From: Streptomyces sp. MNU76
GTDB lineage: Bacteria > Actinomycetota > Actinomycetes > Streptomycetales > Streptomycetaceae
Assembly (NCBI RefSeq): GCF_020982545.1
Contig: NZ_JAJKLK010000019.1
Span: 496,001-560,000 of the forward strand
DNA length: 64,000 nt
Reading direction: 5' to 3'
A program made the translations under genes and the position numbers. Under the pieces are notes generated by a model. The model was not told the DNA's origin and searched no databases. It saw nothing but the letters and a program-made list of their open reading frames with translations. Of the stretch, positions 1 to 9,020 are shown in pieces. Position 1 is the first letter of the stretch; every line of letters begins with the position of its first letter.

Positions 1-1478
1 CGGGGCCGCGCCCCGCGCAGGGGCCGGCCGCCGACGAGGGACTGGCGCGGCGGCTGCGCGCGCTCGCCTGCACCGCGCCGCTGCACGACCTGGACGCGCG
101 CAAGGCGAACCTCGCCGGTGAGTACACGGTGTACGGCATGGCCGAGGTCGCGCTCGCCGCCATCGACCTGGTCACCCTGAACATGGACTTCGACACGGGC
201 GCGGACCACGACCAGATCGTCGCCCGCCTCATCCCGCGCATCGCCGCCCAGGCACCCGGGCGGCCCGTGGAGGAGCACGAGCGGGTGGCCCGCTGGGTCC
301 TGGAGAACCTGATCAACGTCGGCAGCGTCGACCGCGGCTTCCGGGCGGTGTACGGGACCTTCACCCCCGACGGCACCTACGTCCGGCGCGACTACGACTT
401 CAAACTGATCGAGGAGGTCCCGGGCTACGGCGGCGGTGTCTACCTCCGCACGACCGACGAGGCCGTCAACGTTCTCGTGGGCGCCCTCGACACGGACGTC
501 ACCAGCGCCCAGATCGCCGCCGAGGTCAAGCTGGAGGTCCTGATCAGCCGGGGCCGCCTCGCCGACGCCCAGCTCGCCGCCGAGCAGGCCCGCTACCGGA
601 CCGTGCAGTACTCCGAGACGCTGCGCAAGGCCCTGGACGCGACCCGGCGCAATGTCCGCGCGGTCGACTGGCTCCGGACCGTGCCCGACATGATCGCCGA
701 GGCCCTCGACCACGTCGCCGACCGCTACCGCCACGAGAACGCGATCCTCACGAACATCCGCAAGGCCCGGGACGAGTCGGAGGATCCCGAGCAGAAGCGA
801 CGTGCCGCCGAGCTGGTCGACATCGTCAAGGACTGCATCCGGCGGCACACACAGCTGCAGTCCCGCCTGTTGGAGGCCGGCCCGCTCTTCCGTGCCGAGC
901 AGGACCGGCAGGCCTTCGCCACCCCGATGACGACCTCCGGGATCGACCTGTACGGGCATCTCGTCGGGCCCCTGTTGCCCCTGCCCGTGGAGCAGGCGCG
1001 GCGGGTGACCGACGCGTTCTTCGCTCGCGGCACCGGTTTGCGCACACCCGGATCCGTACGGGTCGGGGACCTCGTGGAGCTGCTGTTCACCCCGCCCGTC
1101 GAGCGGGAGCACCTCGGGGTGGAGATGCCGGAGCCCGATCTGATCGCCACGCCCGACGACAGCCGGTTCAGCGAGGAGCAGCTGGCTGCGGCGAAGGTGC
1201 TGCTGGATCTGCCGGCGGACGCGCCCCGGCGGCTGTCCGGGCTGTTGGCACAGGCACGGCTCCAGGACCCCGAACTGCCTTATCTGGTCGCCCTGTTGGC
1301 TGTGCACGCGGCGAGTCCACCGGTCGGTACGGCCTATCGGCAGGGGGAGGAGAGGCTGCTGTTCGCCGTGGACGACGGGACGGAACTGGACGACCCCGAG
1401 TTCGGTGGGGCCGATCTGATCGTGGGCATGGCTCTGCTGGATTCCGCGGGCATGGCGGCGGACAGGGAGGCGGTGTGA
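1..1478 (+). CDS. Kleisin-like subunit of an SMC-type complex (MukF/JetA-like), 5' truncated
   Basis: The reading frame is open from the window edge (first full codon at base 3), so the true start lies upstream; the GTG at 129 is internal, because the residues before it (for example LHDLDARKANLAGEY) read as normal protein. About 490 codons are visible. I see no catalytic motif. The visible part begins with a helical or winged-helix-like region, followed by a long Glu/Arg/Ala-rich helical middle section (roughly bases 500-900) and an acidic C-terminus. It is followed by a small protein and then a large SMC-like ATPase, the order kleisin, KITE, SMC seen in MukFEB, MksFEB and Wadjet JetABC. The kleisin role is inferred from position and helical character, not from a recognised sequence signature. 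A fourth, nuclease subunit (JetD) is not downstream; upstream cannot be seen. Confidence 0.6.
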   Translation, partial: GPRPAQGPAADEGLARRLRALACTAPLHDLDARKANLAGEYTVYGMAEVALAAIDLVTLNMDFDTGADHDQIVARLIPRIAAQAPGRPVEEHERVARWVLENLINVGSVDRGFRAVYGTFTPDGTYVRRDYDFKLIEEVPGYGGGVYLRTTDEAVNVLVGALDTDVTSAQIAAEVKLEVLISRGRLADAQLAAEQARYRTVQYSETLRKALDATRRNVRAVDWLRTVPDMIAEALDHVADRYRHENAILTNIRKARDESEDPEQKRRAAELVDIVKDCIRRHTQLQSRLLEAGPLFRAEQDRQAFATPMTTSGIDLYGHLVGPLLPLPVEQARRVTDAFFARGTGLRTPGSVRVGDLVELLFTPPVEREHLGVEMPEPDLIATPDDSRFSEEQLAAAKVLLDLPADAPRRLSGLLAQARLQDPELPYLVALLAVHAASPPVGTAYRQGEERLLFAVDDGTELDDPEFGGADLIVGMALLDSAGMAADREAV

Positions 1479-1626
1479 GGACGCCGTCGGGTTTTTGCCC
1501 GTGGTCGGTGTGCGGCTGGTTCGTGGCTGACCGCGTTCACGCGGCCGGGCCGCACATGTCACCGTCCCGCGCCCCTGCGAGGGCGCTTGCCGTACCCCCT
1601 GGTTATGAGATCGAGGAGTTCTTGTC

Positions 1627-2505
1627 GTGAGTGAGCATGTCGAGTGGAGTGACCCGGAGTCGGCAGCCGCTCCGGTGGCTGCCGCCCTCACTCCCGCCGA
1701 CGCCGCCGACGCCGCTCGGCTCGTCTCCTTCGGGCTGCAGCCGAAGCTGCAGCCCGCCCGGGACCAGGAGTACGGGGAGCTGTTGCGCCGGTACCGCGAG
1801 GATCCGCCGTTCGCCCGGCTCGCCGACGCCGTCGCCACCGGGCTGGGGCTGGTCGTCCTGGAGGTGTCGCCGCGGGCGGGGATGGCGGTGACGGCCGCCG
1901 AGGACTCCGTCTTCGCGGTGCGGATGGGCGAGTACGCACGACGGACGTCGGCGGACTCGGTGGACCGCTTCCTGCACGGACTGGCCCACCTCGCCGTGGC
2001 CGCGATGGCGTTCCCCCGCCCGGAGGACCTCGCGGACGACGGATACATCGGGCGGGTCTCGGTCAACGGGGTCGACGCCTTCGTACGGCAGGCCTGCCGG
2101 CGCCTGGAGGAGCGGGCCGAGGAGCAGGGCGAGAACACCGACCCGGCGACCGACGCGCCCGGCCTGGAGTCGGCCTGGCGGATCTGGGCGCGACGCAGCT
2201 CCACCGGGGCCACCAAGGACGCCCGCCGGCTCGCCGGGTCCACCACCGGCATCATCGGCAAGGCGGTGGGCTTCCTGACCGACTCGGGCTTCCTCCAGCG
2301 CACCGGCGACGACAACGGCGGTACGTATCGCACGACCGCGCGTTATCAGCTCCAGGTGCGGGACATGGCGGGCAGCGCCGCGATGGCGGAACTGCTGGAA
2401 CTGGGCGTCGTACCGGTCACCGACGGTTCGGCCACGCTGCTGCCCGCCGAGGACACCGACGACCTGGAGCTGGTGGCCGACGCCGGACTGCCGTTCCACT
2501 CCTGA
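1627..2505 (+). CDS. KITE-like small subunit of the SMC-type complex (MukE/JetB-like)
   Basis: A 292-residue protein starting at GTG 1627, with GAGGAG at 1613-1618 as ribosome binding site. It is soluble, with no membrane segment or signal peptide. The C-terminal part (about residues 175-245) contains alternating helices and a stretch reading TTGIIGKAVGFLTDSGFL, then a beta-like segment ending TTARYQLQVRDM; this looks like a winged helix, as expected for MukE/KITE and JetB (DUF4194-type) subunits. It lies 148 bases after the kleisin-like gene and 82 bases before the SMC-like ATPase gene on the same strand, so the three are probably one operon. Function is assigned by gene order and predicted fold only. 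I could not identify a specific named family from sequence. Confidence 0.6.
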   Translation: MSEHVEWSDPESAAAPVAAALTPADAADAARLVSFGLQPKLQPARDQEYGELLRRYREDPPFARLADAVATGLGLVVLEVSPRAGMAVTAAEDSVFAVRMGEYARRTSADSVDRFLHGLAHLAVAAMAFPRPEDLADDGYIGRVSVNGVDAFVRQACRRLEERAEEQGENTDPATDAPGLESAWRIWARRSSTGATKDARRLAGSTTGIIGKAVGFLTDSGFLQRTGDDNGGTYRTTARYQLQVRDMAGSAAMAELLELGVVPVTDGSATLLPAEDTDDLELVADAGLPFHS

Positions 2506-2587
2506 CCCCGACCACCGTCCCCACCACCGTCCTCGACCTCCCTCCTCCCCGCACGATCCACCGTCACGACCGCGAAAGTCCGCCGCC

Positions 2588-5500
2588 ATGTACGAGCTGT
2601 CCCGGGTCCGCCTCTACTCCATCGGGCCGGCCGGTGCGCGCTACGCCGACACCGTGCTGGACCTGAGAGGTGTGGGCGAGTACGTGCCCGACCCCGCGCC
2701 GCAGCAGGCGGAGTTCTTCGAGGACGAGCCGACCGGGCCGCCGCGCAGGCCCGCGCCGGCCGGGGTGCTCTTCCTGGAGAACGGCGGCGGCAAGTCCGTA
2801 CTGCTCAAGCTGATCTTCTCGGTGATGCTGCCGGGCCACCGGAACACGCTGGGCGGCGCCAGCTCCGGTGTGCTGCGGAAGTTCCTGCTCGCGGACGACT
2901 GCGGGCATGTCGCCCTGGAGTGGCAGCACACGCTGACCGGCGAGTGCGTGGTCGTGGGCAAGGTGAGTGAGTGGCGGGGGCGGCAGGTCTCCAACGATCC
3001 GCGGAAGTTCGCCGAGGCCTGGTACTCCTTCCGGCCCGGCCCGGGTCTGAGCCTGGACAATCTGCCCGTCGCCGAGGCCACCGCCGTACGGCCGTCCGCC
3101 GAGGGCACGTCCGGCGCGCGGGGGAGACGGCGGACCATGAAGGGGTTCCGGGACGCCCTCACCGACGCGGGCAAGGCGTATCCGCACCTCGAAGTGCACT
3201 GGGAGGAGATCCATGACCGCTGGAACGAGCATCTGACGGACCTCGGTCTCGACCCCGAACTCTTCCGCTACCAGCGCGAGATGAACGCCGACGAGGGCGA
3301 GGCCGCCGGCCTCTTCGCGGTGAAGAAGGACTCCGACTTCACCGACCTGCTGCTGCGGGCCGTGACCGACACCCGGGACACGGACGGACTGGCCGACCTT
3401 GTCTCCGGATTCGGCAACAAGCTCGGGCGGCGGGCGGAACTGATCGCCGAACGGGACTTCACGGCCGGGTCCGTGGATCTGCTGAGCCGGATCGTGGAGG
3501 CGGCCGAGGGACGCTCCAGGGCCCGGGACGTCCACGCGGGCGCCGAGCGCCGCACCCGTACCCTGGCGCGGCGGCTGTCGGCGCGTGCCGCCCGGGAGCG
3601 ACTGCGGGGCACCGATCTCGCCCAGCGGGTCACCGCGGCCGCGTACGCGGTCACGCACTCCGAGGCCGCCCGGGACCGCAGCGCTCTCATCGCCGCCGAA
3701 CTGGCCTACCGGCACGCCTCGTTGGCGCTCGCCGCCGCCGAGAGGGCGGCCGCGGCGCAGAAGCGGGAGCTGGCCGACGCGCGCACCCTGCACTCCGCCT
3801 GGCAGGCCGCCGAGGCGGTGCTCAGGCACCGGGCCGCCGCCGACCGCGTCGCCCGGGTGGCAGCCGCCATCCAGGAGGCCGAACGGGACGCCGCTCCCGC
3901 GCTCGCCGCCCGCGCCAAGGCCGCCGTCGACCTGGTACGCGCCCTGCACGCCGCCGCTGAGAGCGCCGAGGAGCTCGCGAACGAGGGCGAGGAGAAGTCG
4001 GCCGCCCTGCAAGAGGTCGGCGAGACCGCCTACCGGGACTCCACCGTCGCCGCCACCGAGGCGCAGCGCGCCCGCAGCGAGGTCGGACACCTGAAGCAGC
4101 GGCTCAGCGAGGTCGAGCAGGAGACCGCAGAGGCGGTCCGCGCGGGCTGGCTGGACGACAGCGCGCCCGACGCCGACCCGGCTCGGGCCGCGCTCGCCGC
4201 CAGCGACGCCGAGAAGACGGCCGTCGCCGCCTGGGACACCGCGCGCGAGGCCTCGCGCCGCGCCTCCGAGCACGCCCGGGAGGCGGCCGCCGCCGAGTCC
4301 CGCGCGGAGCTGACGGCCGCCCGCGCGGCGGACGCGGCGATCGCCGCCGAGCGCGCCTACGACGGGGAGCGACGCACGGCGGAGGCCCTCGCGGCGGAGG
4401 AGCGGCTGGCGGAGCTGCTGAGTCTGCCGGGTGCCGTGGGCCGGGCAGCGGGCGGGGCGTCGGGCGCGGTGCCGGGCCCGGTGCCGGGTCCTCGCAGGGG
4501 AGAAGCCGACGTCGACGGCGGATCGGGCGGTCCCGGTGGCTCGGGTGGCTCGAGCGGCGAGGGCGGCCCCCTCACCCCCGAGGAGCTGGACCGCTTCGCC
4601 GACGAACTGCGCGAACTGCTCGACGAGAACGTGTCGTCCGCCGAGCGCCACCTCTTCGAGCTGCGGACCGCCGCGGCCGACGACGCCCGCATCCTCGGCG
4701 CCCTCGGCGACGGCGGACTGCTGCCGCCCGGCCCGGACGTCCTGGCCACCGTCGAGTTCCTCGGTGAGCACGGTATCCCCGCCCTCCGGCTGGCGCTATC
4801 TCGCCCAGGCCGTCGACCCCACCGACCACGCCCGCGTCCTCGCCGCCCGTCCCGAACTGGTCGACGGCGTGATCATCACCGACCCGGACTCGCACGCCCG
4901 GGCCCGCGAGGCACTGAGCGACGCCGCACTGCTCCCGAGGTCCGCCGTGGCCGTCGGCACGGCGGCGGCTCTGCTGGCCCCGACGCCGCCGATGGACGCG
5001 GGCGACGGGCACGCTTCCGACGTCTTCCTCGTCCCGCCGAATCCGGCCATGCACGACGAGCACGCGGCGGACGAGGAGCGGCAGGCGCTGCGCGCGCGGG
5101 CCGGCGAGCGGGACGAGGAGATCCGGGAGCTGGCGGCCCGCCTCGGCAAGGACCGGGAGCTGGCGGCCCGGCTCTCCTCCTGGCGCACGGGCTGCCCGGC
5201 GGGACGGCTCACCGAACTGGCCGACACCGCGCGGGAGACGCGTGCCTTCGCCGAGGAGGCCGAGGCGGAGCTCGCCGAGGCGCGGACCGTGCGGGCCGAG
5301 GCCGAGGAGGCGGCCGCCGAGGCGGCGCAGGTGCGGGACGAACGGCAGGAGGCAGCACAGAAGTCCCGCCGTGCCGCCGACGCCCTCGCCGGACTGGCCT
5401 TCCGGCTGCGCGAGCGGGCCGGCTGGCAGGTCAAGCTTCGTGAACTCGCCGACGAGGCCGCCGAGTCCGAGGCCCGCGCGCAGTCCTGCCTGGAGCGGGC

Positions 5501-7292
5501 CCGCGCCGCCGACGAGGACCGGCGTGCCGCCCAGCGCGGCGCGGACGACGCCCGCCGCACGGCGCGTGCGCTGCGCGCCGAGCGCGCCGAGATCGCGGGC
5601 GCCCCCGACGACGTACCGGAGACGGACTCCGACGCGCCCAAGCAGCCCCTCGCGGCCCTCCGCGAGGCCTACCGCGCCGCGTCCCAGGTGTACGAGAAGG
5701 TCGGCGTCGATGCCGATCTGCGGGCCGAACAGGCGCGGGCCGAGAGCGACGAGAGCGCCGCGATCGCCGAACTCGACCGGCTCACCAACAAGGTCCGCAA
5801 CCGCGCCGAGCAACTGCTCCAGTCGCCCGACGGCTCCGACGGGCCGTCGCGGCAGGCGGCGGCCGCGCGTGCCGAGGAACTCGTCCAGCTCCTGGAAACC
5901 CGGATGTCCACCGCGAGCGAGCAGCTCGGCCGGTTGCGCGGCGAGGCCGAGCGGCACGCGCCACAGGACGGCGAGGCGCACACCGAACTGCCCGAGGAAC
6001 TGCTCCCGCGCGCCGCCGACCACGCCCAGGCCCTGCTGCGCACGGCCACGGCCGAACTGGCCGCCCGTGCCGAGGCGTTGACCCAGGCCCGGGAGGCCCA
6101 CGCCGAGCTGCTGGAGTCCCACCGCGCCGCCGAGGACGCGGCCGGCGGCTTCGACGAGACCGCCGCCCTCCTGCGGGACCTCCTGCGCGACCACTCCGCG
6201 GACGACGACCAGGAGGAGCCCGAGCCGTACCCCGGAGGGCTGGAAGAGGCCCGCAGGGCCGCCGCGGAGGCCCGCCGCTCCCTGCGCGGCTGCGCCGCCG
6301 ACCTCTCGGCCGCCGAGGGCTCCGTGCGCGAGGCGAGCGACGTCCTCGTACGCCACGCCAACTCCACGCGCTACGAACAGGTCCGTACGCCCGCTCGCCA
6401 GCAGATCCGGGAGCTGCCCGCCGCCTCGCTCCCGGAGCACGCGCAGAAGTGGGCCGACGCGTTCGCGCCCCGACTCCGGGTCCTCACGGACGAGTTGGCC
6501 CAGCTGGAGCGCAACCGGGACTCCATCGTCGACCGGCTGCGGGGGCTCGTGGAGTCGGCCCTCGCGACGCTGCGCTCCGCCCAGCGGCTCTCCCGGCTCC
6601 CCGAGGGCCTCGGGGAGTGGTCCGGTCAGGAGTTCCTCCGGATCCGCTTCGAGGAGCCCGACCAGGCCACCCTCACCGAACGTCTCGGCGAGGTCGTCGA
6701 CGAGGCGACCCGCGCGGCCGTGAAGAAGAACTCCGACATGCGCCGCGACGGCATGTCCCTGCTGCTGCGGGGCGTCAGCGCCGCGCTCCAGCCCAGGGGC
6801 GTCGCCGTGGAGATCCTCAAGCCGGACGCGGTGCTGAGGGCCGAGCGCGTCCCCGTCGGCCAGATGGGCGACGTCTTCTCGGGCGGCCAGCTGCTCACCG
6901 CGGCCATCGCCCTGTACTGCACGATGGCGGCGCTGCGCAGCAACGACCGGGGCCGGGACAAGCACCGTCACGCCGGCACCCTGTTCCTGGACAACCCCAT
7001 CGGACGCGCCAACGCGACGTACCTGCTGGAACTCCAGCGCGCGGTCTCGGACGCCCTCGGCGTCCAGCTCCTCTACACCACCGGGCTCTTCGACACGACG
7101 GCCCTGGCGGAGTTCCCCCTGGTCATCCGGCTGCGCAACGACGCCGACCTACGAGCGGGCCTCAAGTACATCAGCGTGGAGGAACACCTCCGCCCGGGTC
7201 TGCCCCCACAGCCCCAGCCGGGAGAGACGGCCCACACGGAGATCACGGCGACGAGGATGTACAAGAGGCCGACGCCCACCAGCGCCTCGTAG
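2588..7292 (+). pseudogene. Large SMC-like ATPase (MukB/JetC-like), one apparent frameshift
   Basis: Read through one base change, this encodes about 1567 residues with SMC/MukB architecture. The N-terminal head has Walker A LENGGGKSV at residues 63-71. Long Ala/Glu/Arg coiled coils follow (residues about 290-600), then a Gly/Pro-rich linker, a globular hinge-like section (about 650-840) and a second coiled coil. The C-terminal head has an ABC signature FSGGQLL (about 1430) and Walker B TLFLDNPIG (about 1464); the residue after the Walker B Asp is Asn, not the usual Glu. The frame starting at ATG 2588 is good until GIPA near 4780. The protein then continues as SGWRYLAQA in the +1 frame. Removing one C from the CCC at 4782-4784 restores one frame. 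Either the gene is broken in the hinge, or this is an assembly error. The preceding genes suggest a DNA-loop-extruding complex possibly acting against plasmids. Confidence 0.65.
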
Positions 7293-7340
7293 AAGGGGCT
7301 CCGCCCCTGAAAGGGCGCGGGGAACTGCGCGACCAGCCAC
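7293..7340. repeat. Dispersed intergenic element, copy 1
   Basis: Immediately after the stop of the SMC-like gene, and before the 3' end of the convergent GMC oxidoreductase gene, is a G/C stem (GGGGCTCCGCCCC) followed by the core GCGCGGGGAACTGCGCGACC. The same core, in either orientation, recurs near 39664, 53537, 58526, 62956 and 63081. It probably folds and may end transcription from both sides, but no T-run follows. Confidence 0.7.
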
Positions 7341-7396
7341 AACGGACCCGCAGTCTCCCCACGCCCCCAGGGTCACGCCCCAAGGCACCCCACCCC

Positions 7397-8947
7397 TCAG
7401 ACGTCGGCCTTCAAGAGATCCGCACACTTCTCGCCGATCATCATCGTCGTGATGCACGGATTCACGGTCACCAGATCCGGCATCACCGACCCGTCCGCCA
7501 CCCGCAGCCCCTCGATCCCCTTCACCCGCAGCCGCGCGTCCAGCGGGGCCGAGGCGTCGTCGTCCGCACCCATCTTCACCGTGCAGGCCGGGTGGTAGAC
7601 GGTGTTGTGGGTCTTGCGGATGTAGTCGAACAGCTCCTCGTCGGTCCGTACGTCGGGTCCGGGCGCCAGCTCGGCCCCGGCCCACCCGCTCAGCGCCGGC
7701 TGTGCCGCGATCCGCCGGGCGAGCCGGAGACCGTACGTCATCACGCGCACGTCGTGCTCGTGCGTGAAGTAGCGCGGGTCGACCTTCGGCTTGTCCCGGT
7801 AGTCGCGGGTGCGCAGCCGCACGGTGCCCCGGGACTTCGCCCGCGTCACGTTCGGCGTCAGACAGAACGCGTTCTCGGACGTGGGGTAGCCGTGCCGGGC
7901 CGTGTTCATGTCGAACGGCACGGACCCGTAGTGGAACATCAGGTCCGGCCGGTCCAGGCCCGGCTCGGTGTCGTAGAAGATGCCCGCCTCCCACCACTGG
8001 TTGGACGTGGTGGGCATCGGCTGTGCGGCCTCCCACATGATGACGCCCTCGGGGTGGTCCTGGAGGTTCTCGCCGACACCCGCCGAGTCCACGACCACGT
8101 CGACACCCACCTCGCGCAGCTGATCTGCGGGGCCGATGCCGGAGAGCATCAGGATCTTGGGGGTGTCGATGGCGCCGCAGGAGACGATGACCTCACGCCG
8201 CGCGCGCACCGTCCGGGTGTGGATCAGGTCCGGGTCCAGATACTCGGCGCCGACGCAGCGCCGCCCGTCGAGCACCAGCTTCTTGGCCCGGACCCCGGTG
8301 CGCACGTCCAGGTTCGGACGCCGGCCCATGACCGGGTGCAGATACGCCACCGACGAGGACTGGCGGATGTTGTTCTCGTCGGAGTTGATCTGGAACCAGT
8401 TGGCGCCCCGGATCACCGTCGTGCCCGTGTTGAACGGTGTCGTCGGGATACCCGCCTGGACGCACGCCTCCAGCAGGGCGTTGCCGCACGGGTCCTCGCT
8501 CTTGATGGTGCGCAGCTTCACCGGTCCGGAGCGGCCGTGGTGGTCGCCGGGCGCGTCGTTGGTCTCCAGTCGCTGGTAGAGCGGGAGAAGATCGGCCGCC
8601 GACCAGCCCGTACAGCCCGCGGCCGCCCAGTCGTCGAGGTCCTCCGCCGGTGCCCAGAAGGCGATGCAGGAGTTGTGGGACGAGCAGCCGCCGAGGACCT
8701 TCGCCCTCGCGTGCCGCATGAAGCTGTTGCCGCTGTCCTGCGGTTCCACCGGGTAGTCCCAGTCGTAGCCGGACTCCAACAGGCCCATCCAGCGTTCCAG
8801 CTTCAGGACGTCGTCGTCGCCGACGTCACTGGGGCCCGCCTCCAGGACGCACACCGTGACCGACGGGTCCTCGGAGAGTCTGGCCGCCACCACGTTGCCC
8901 GCGGTGCCGCCGCCGACCACTACGTAGTCGAACTCGTCTTCGATCAT
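7397..8947 (-). CDS. GMC-family oxidoreductase, choline dehydrogenase-like
   Basis: This 516-residue FAD enzyme of the glucose-methanol-choline family probably oxidises choline (or another alcohol) to the aldehyde, which the neighbouring dehydrogenase would finish to glycine betaine. The N-terminal FAD-binding motif is VVVGGGTAGNVVAARL (residues 9-24). The C-terminal catalytic region has the active-site His in NTVYHPACTVKMG, and the final FAD-contact segment LRVADGSVMPD is present. The length is normal for the family. The start ATG at 8947 has GGAGG a few bases upstream. It is the last gene of a reverse-strand trio: aldehyde dehydrogenase, permease, this gene, with gaps of about 70 bases, so co-transcription is likely. 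The pentanucleotide repeat just upstream may affect coupling. Choline is the best guess from context; other alcohol substrates are possible. Confidence 0.85.
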   Translation of the reverse strand: MIEDEFDYVVVGGGTAGNVVAARLSEDPSVTVCVLEAGPSDVGDDDVLKLERWMGLLESGYDWDYPVEPQDSGNSFMRHARAKVLGGCSSHNSCIAFWAPAEDLDDWAAAGCTGWSAADLLPLYQRLETNDAPGDHHGRSGPVKLRTIKSEDPCGNALLEACVQAGIPTTPFNTGTTVIRGANWFQINSDENNIRQSSSVAYLHPVMGRRPNLDVRTGVRAKKLVLDGRRCVGAEYLDPDLIHTRTVRARREVIVSCGAIDTPKILMLSGIGPADQLREVGVDVVVDSAGVGENLQDHPEGVIMWEAAQPMPTTSNQWWEAGIFYDTEPGLDRPDLMFHYGSVPFDMNTARHGYPTSENAFCLTPNVTRAKSRGTVRLRTRDYRDKPKVDPRYFTHEHDVRVMTYGLRLARRIAAQPALSGWAGAELAPGPDVRTDEELFDYIRKTHNTVYHPACTVKMGADDDASAPLDARLRVKGIEGLRVADGSVMPDLVTVNPCITTMMIGEKCADLLKADV

Positions 8948-8965
8948 GGGGAGTTGACCTCCTGG

Positions 8966-9011
8966 GTGCTGTGCTGTCGAGGTGCTGTGCTGTGCTGTGC
9001 CGTGCTGTGCT
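8966..9011. repeat. GTGCT pentanucleotide tandem repeat
   Basis: Two GTGCT units at 8966-8975, a GTCGAG interruption, then six more units at 8982-9011 (one is GTGCC). The repeat fills most of the gap between the permease stop and the ribosome binding site of the GMC oxidoreductase gene. Confidence 0.9.
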
Positions 9012-9020
9012 GGGCGGCGC

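Noticed and set aside
2564..6971. Long reverse-strand open frames opposite the SMC-like gene
   Set aside because: They are Gly/Arg/Leu-rich mirror frames caused by codon-position GC bias and carry no recognisable motif, while the forward strand has clear ATPase motifs.
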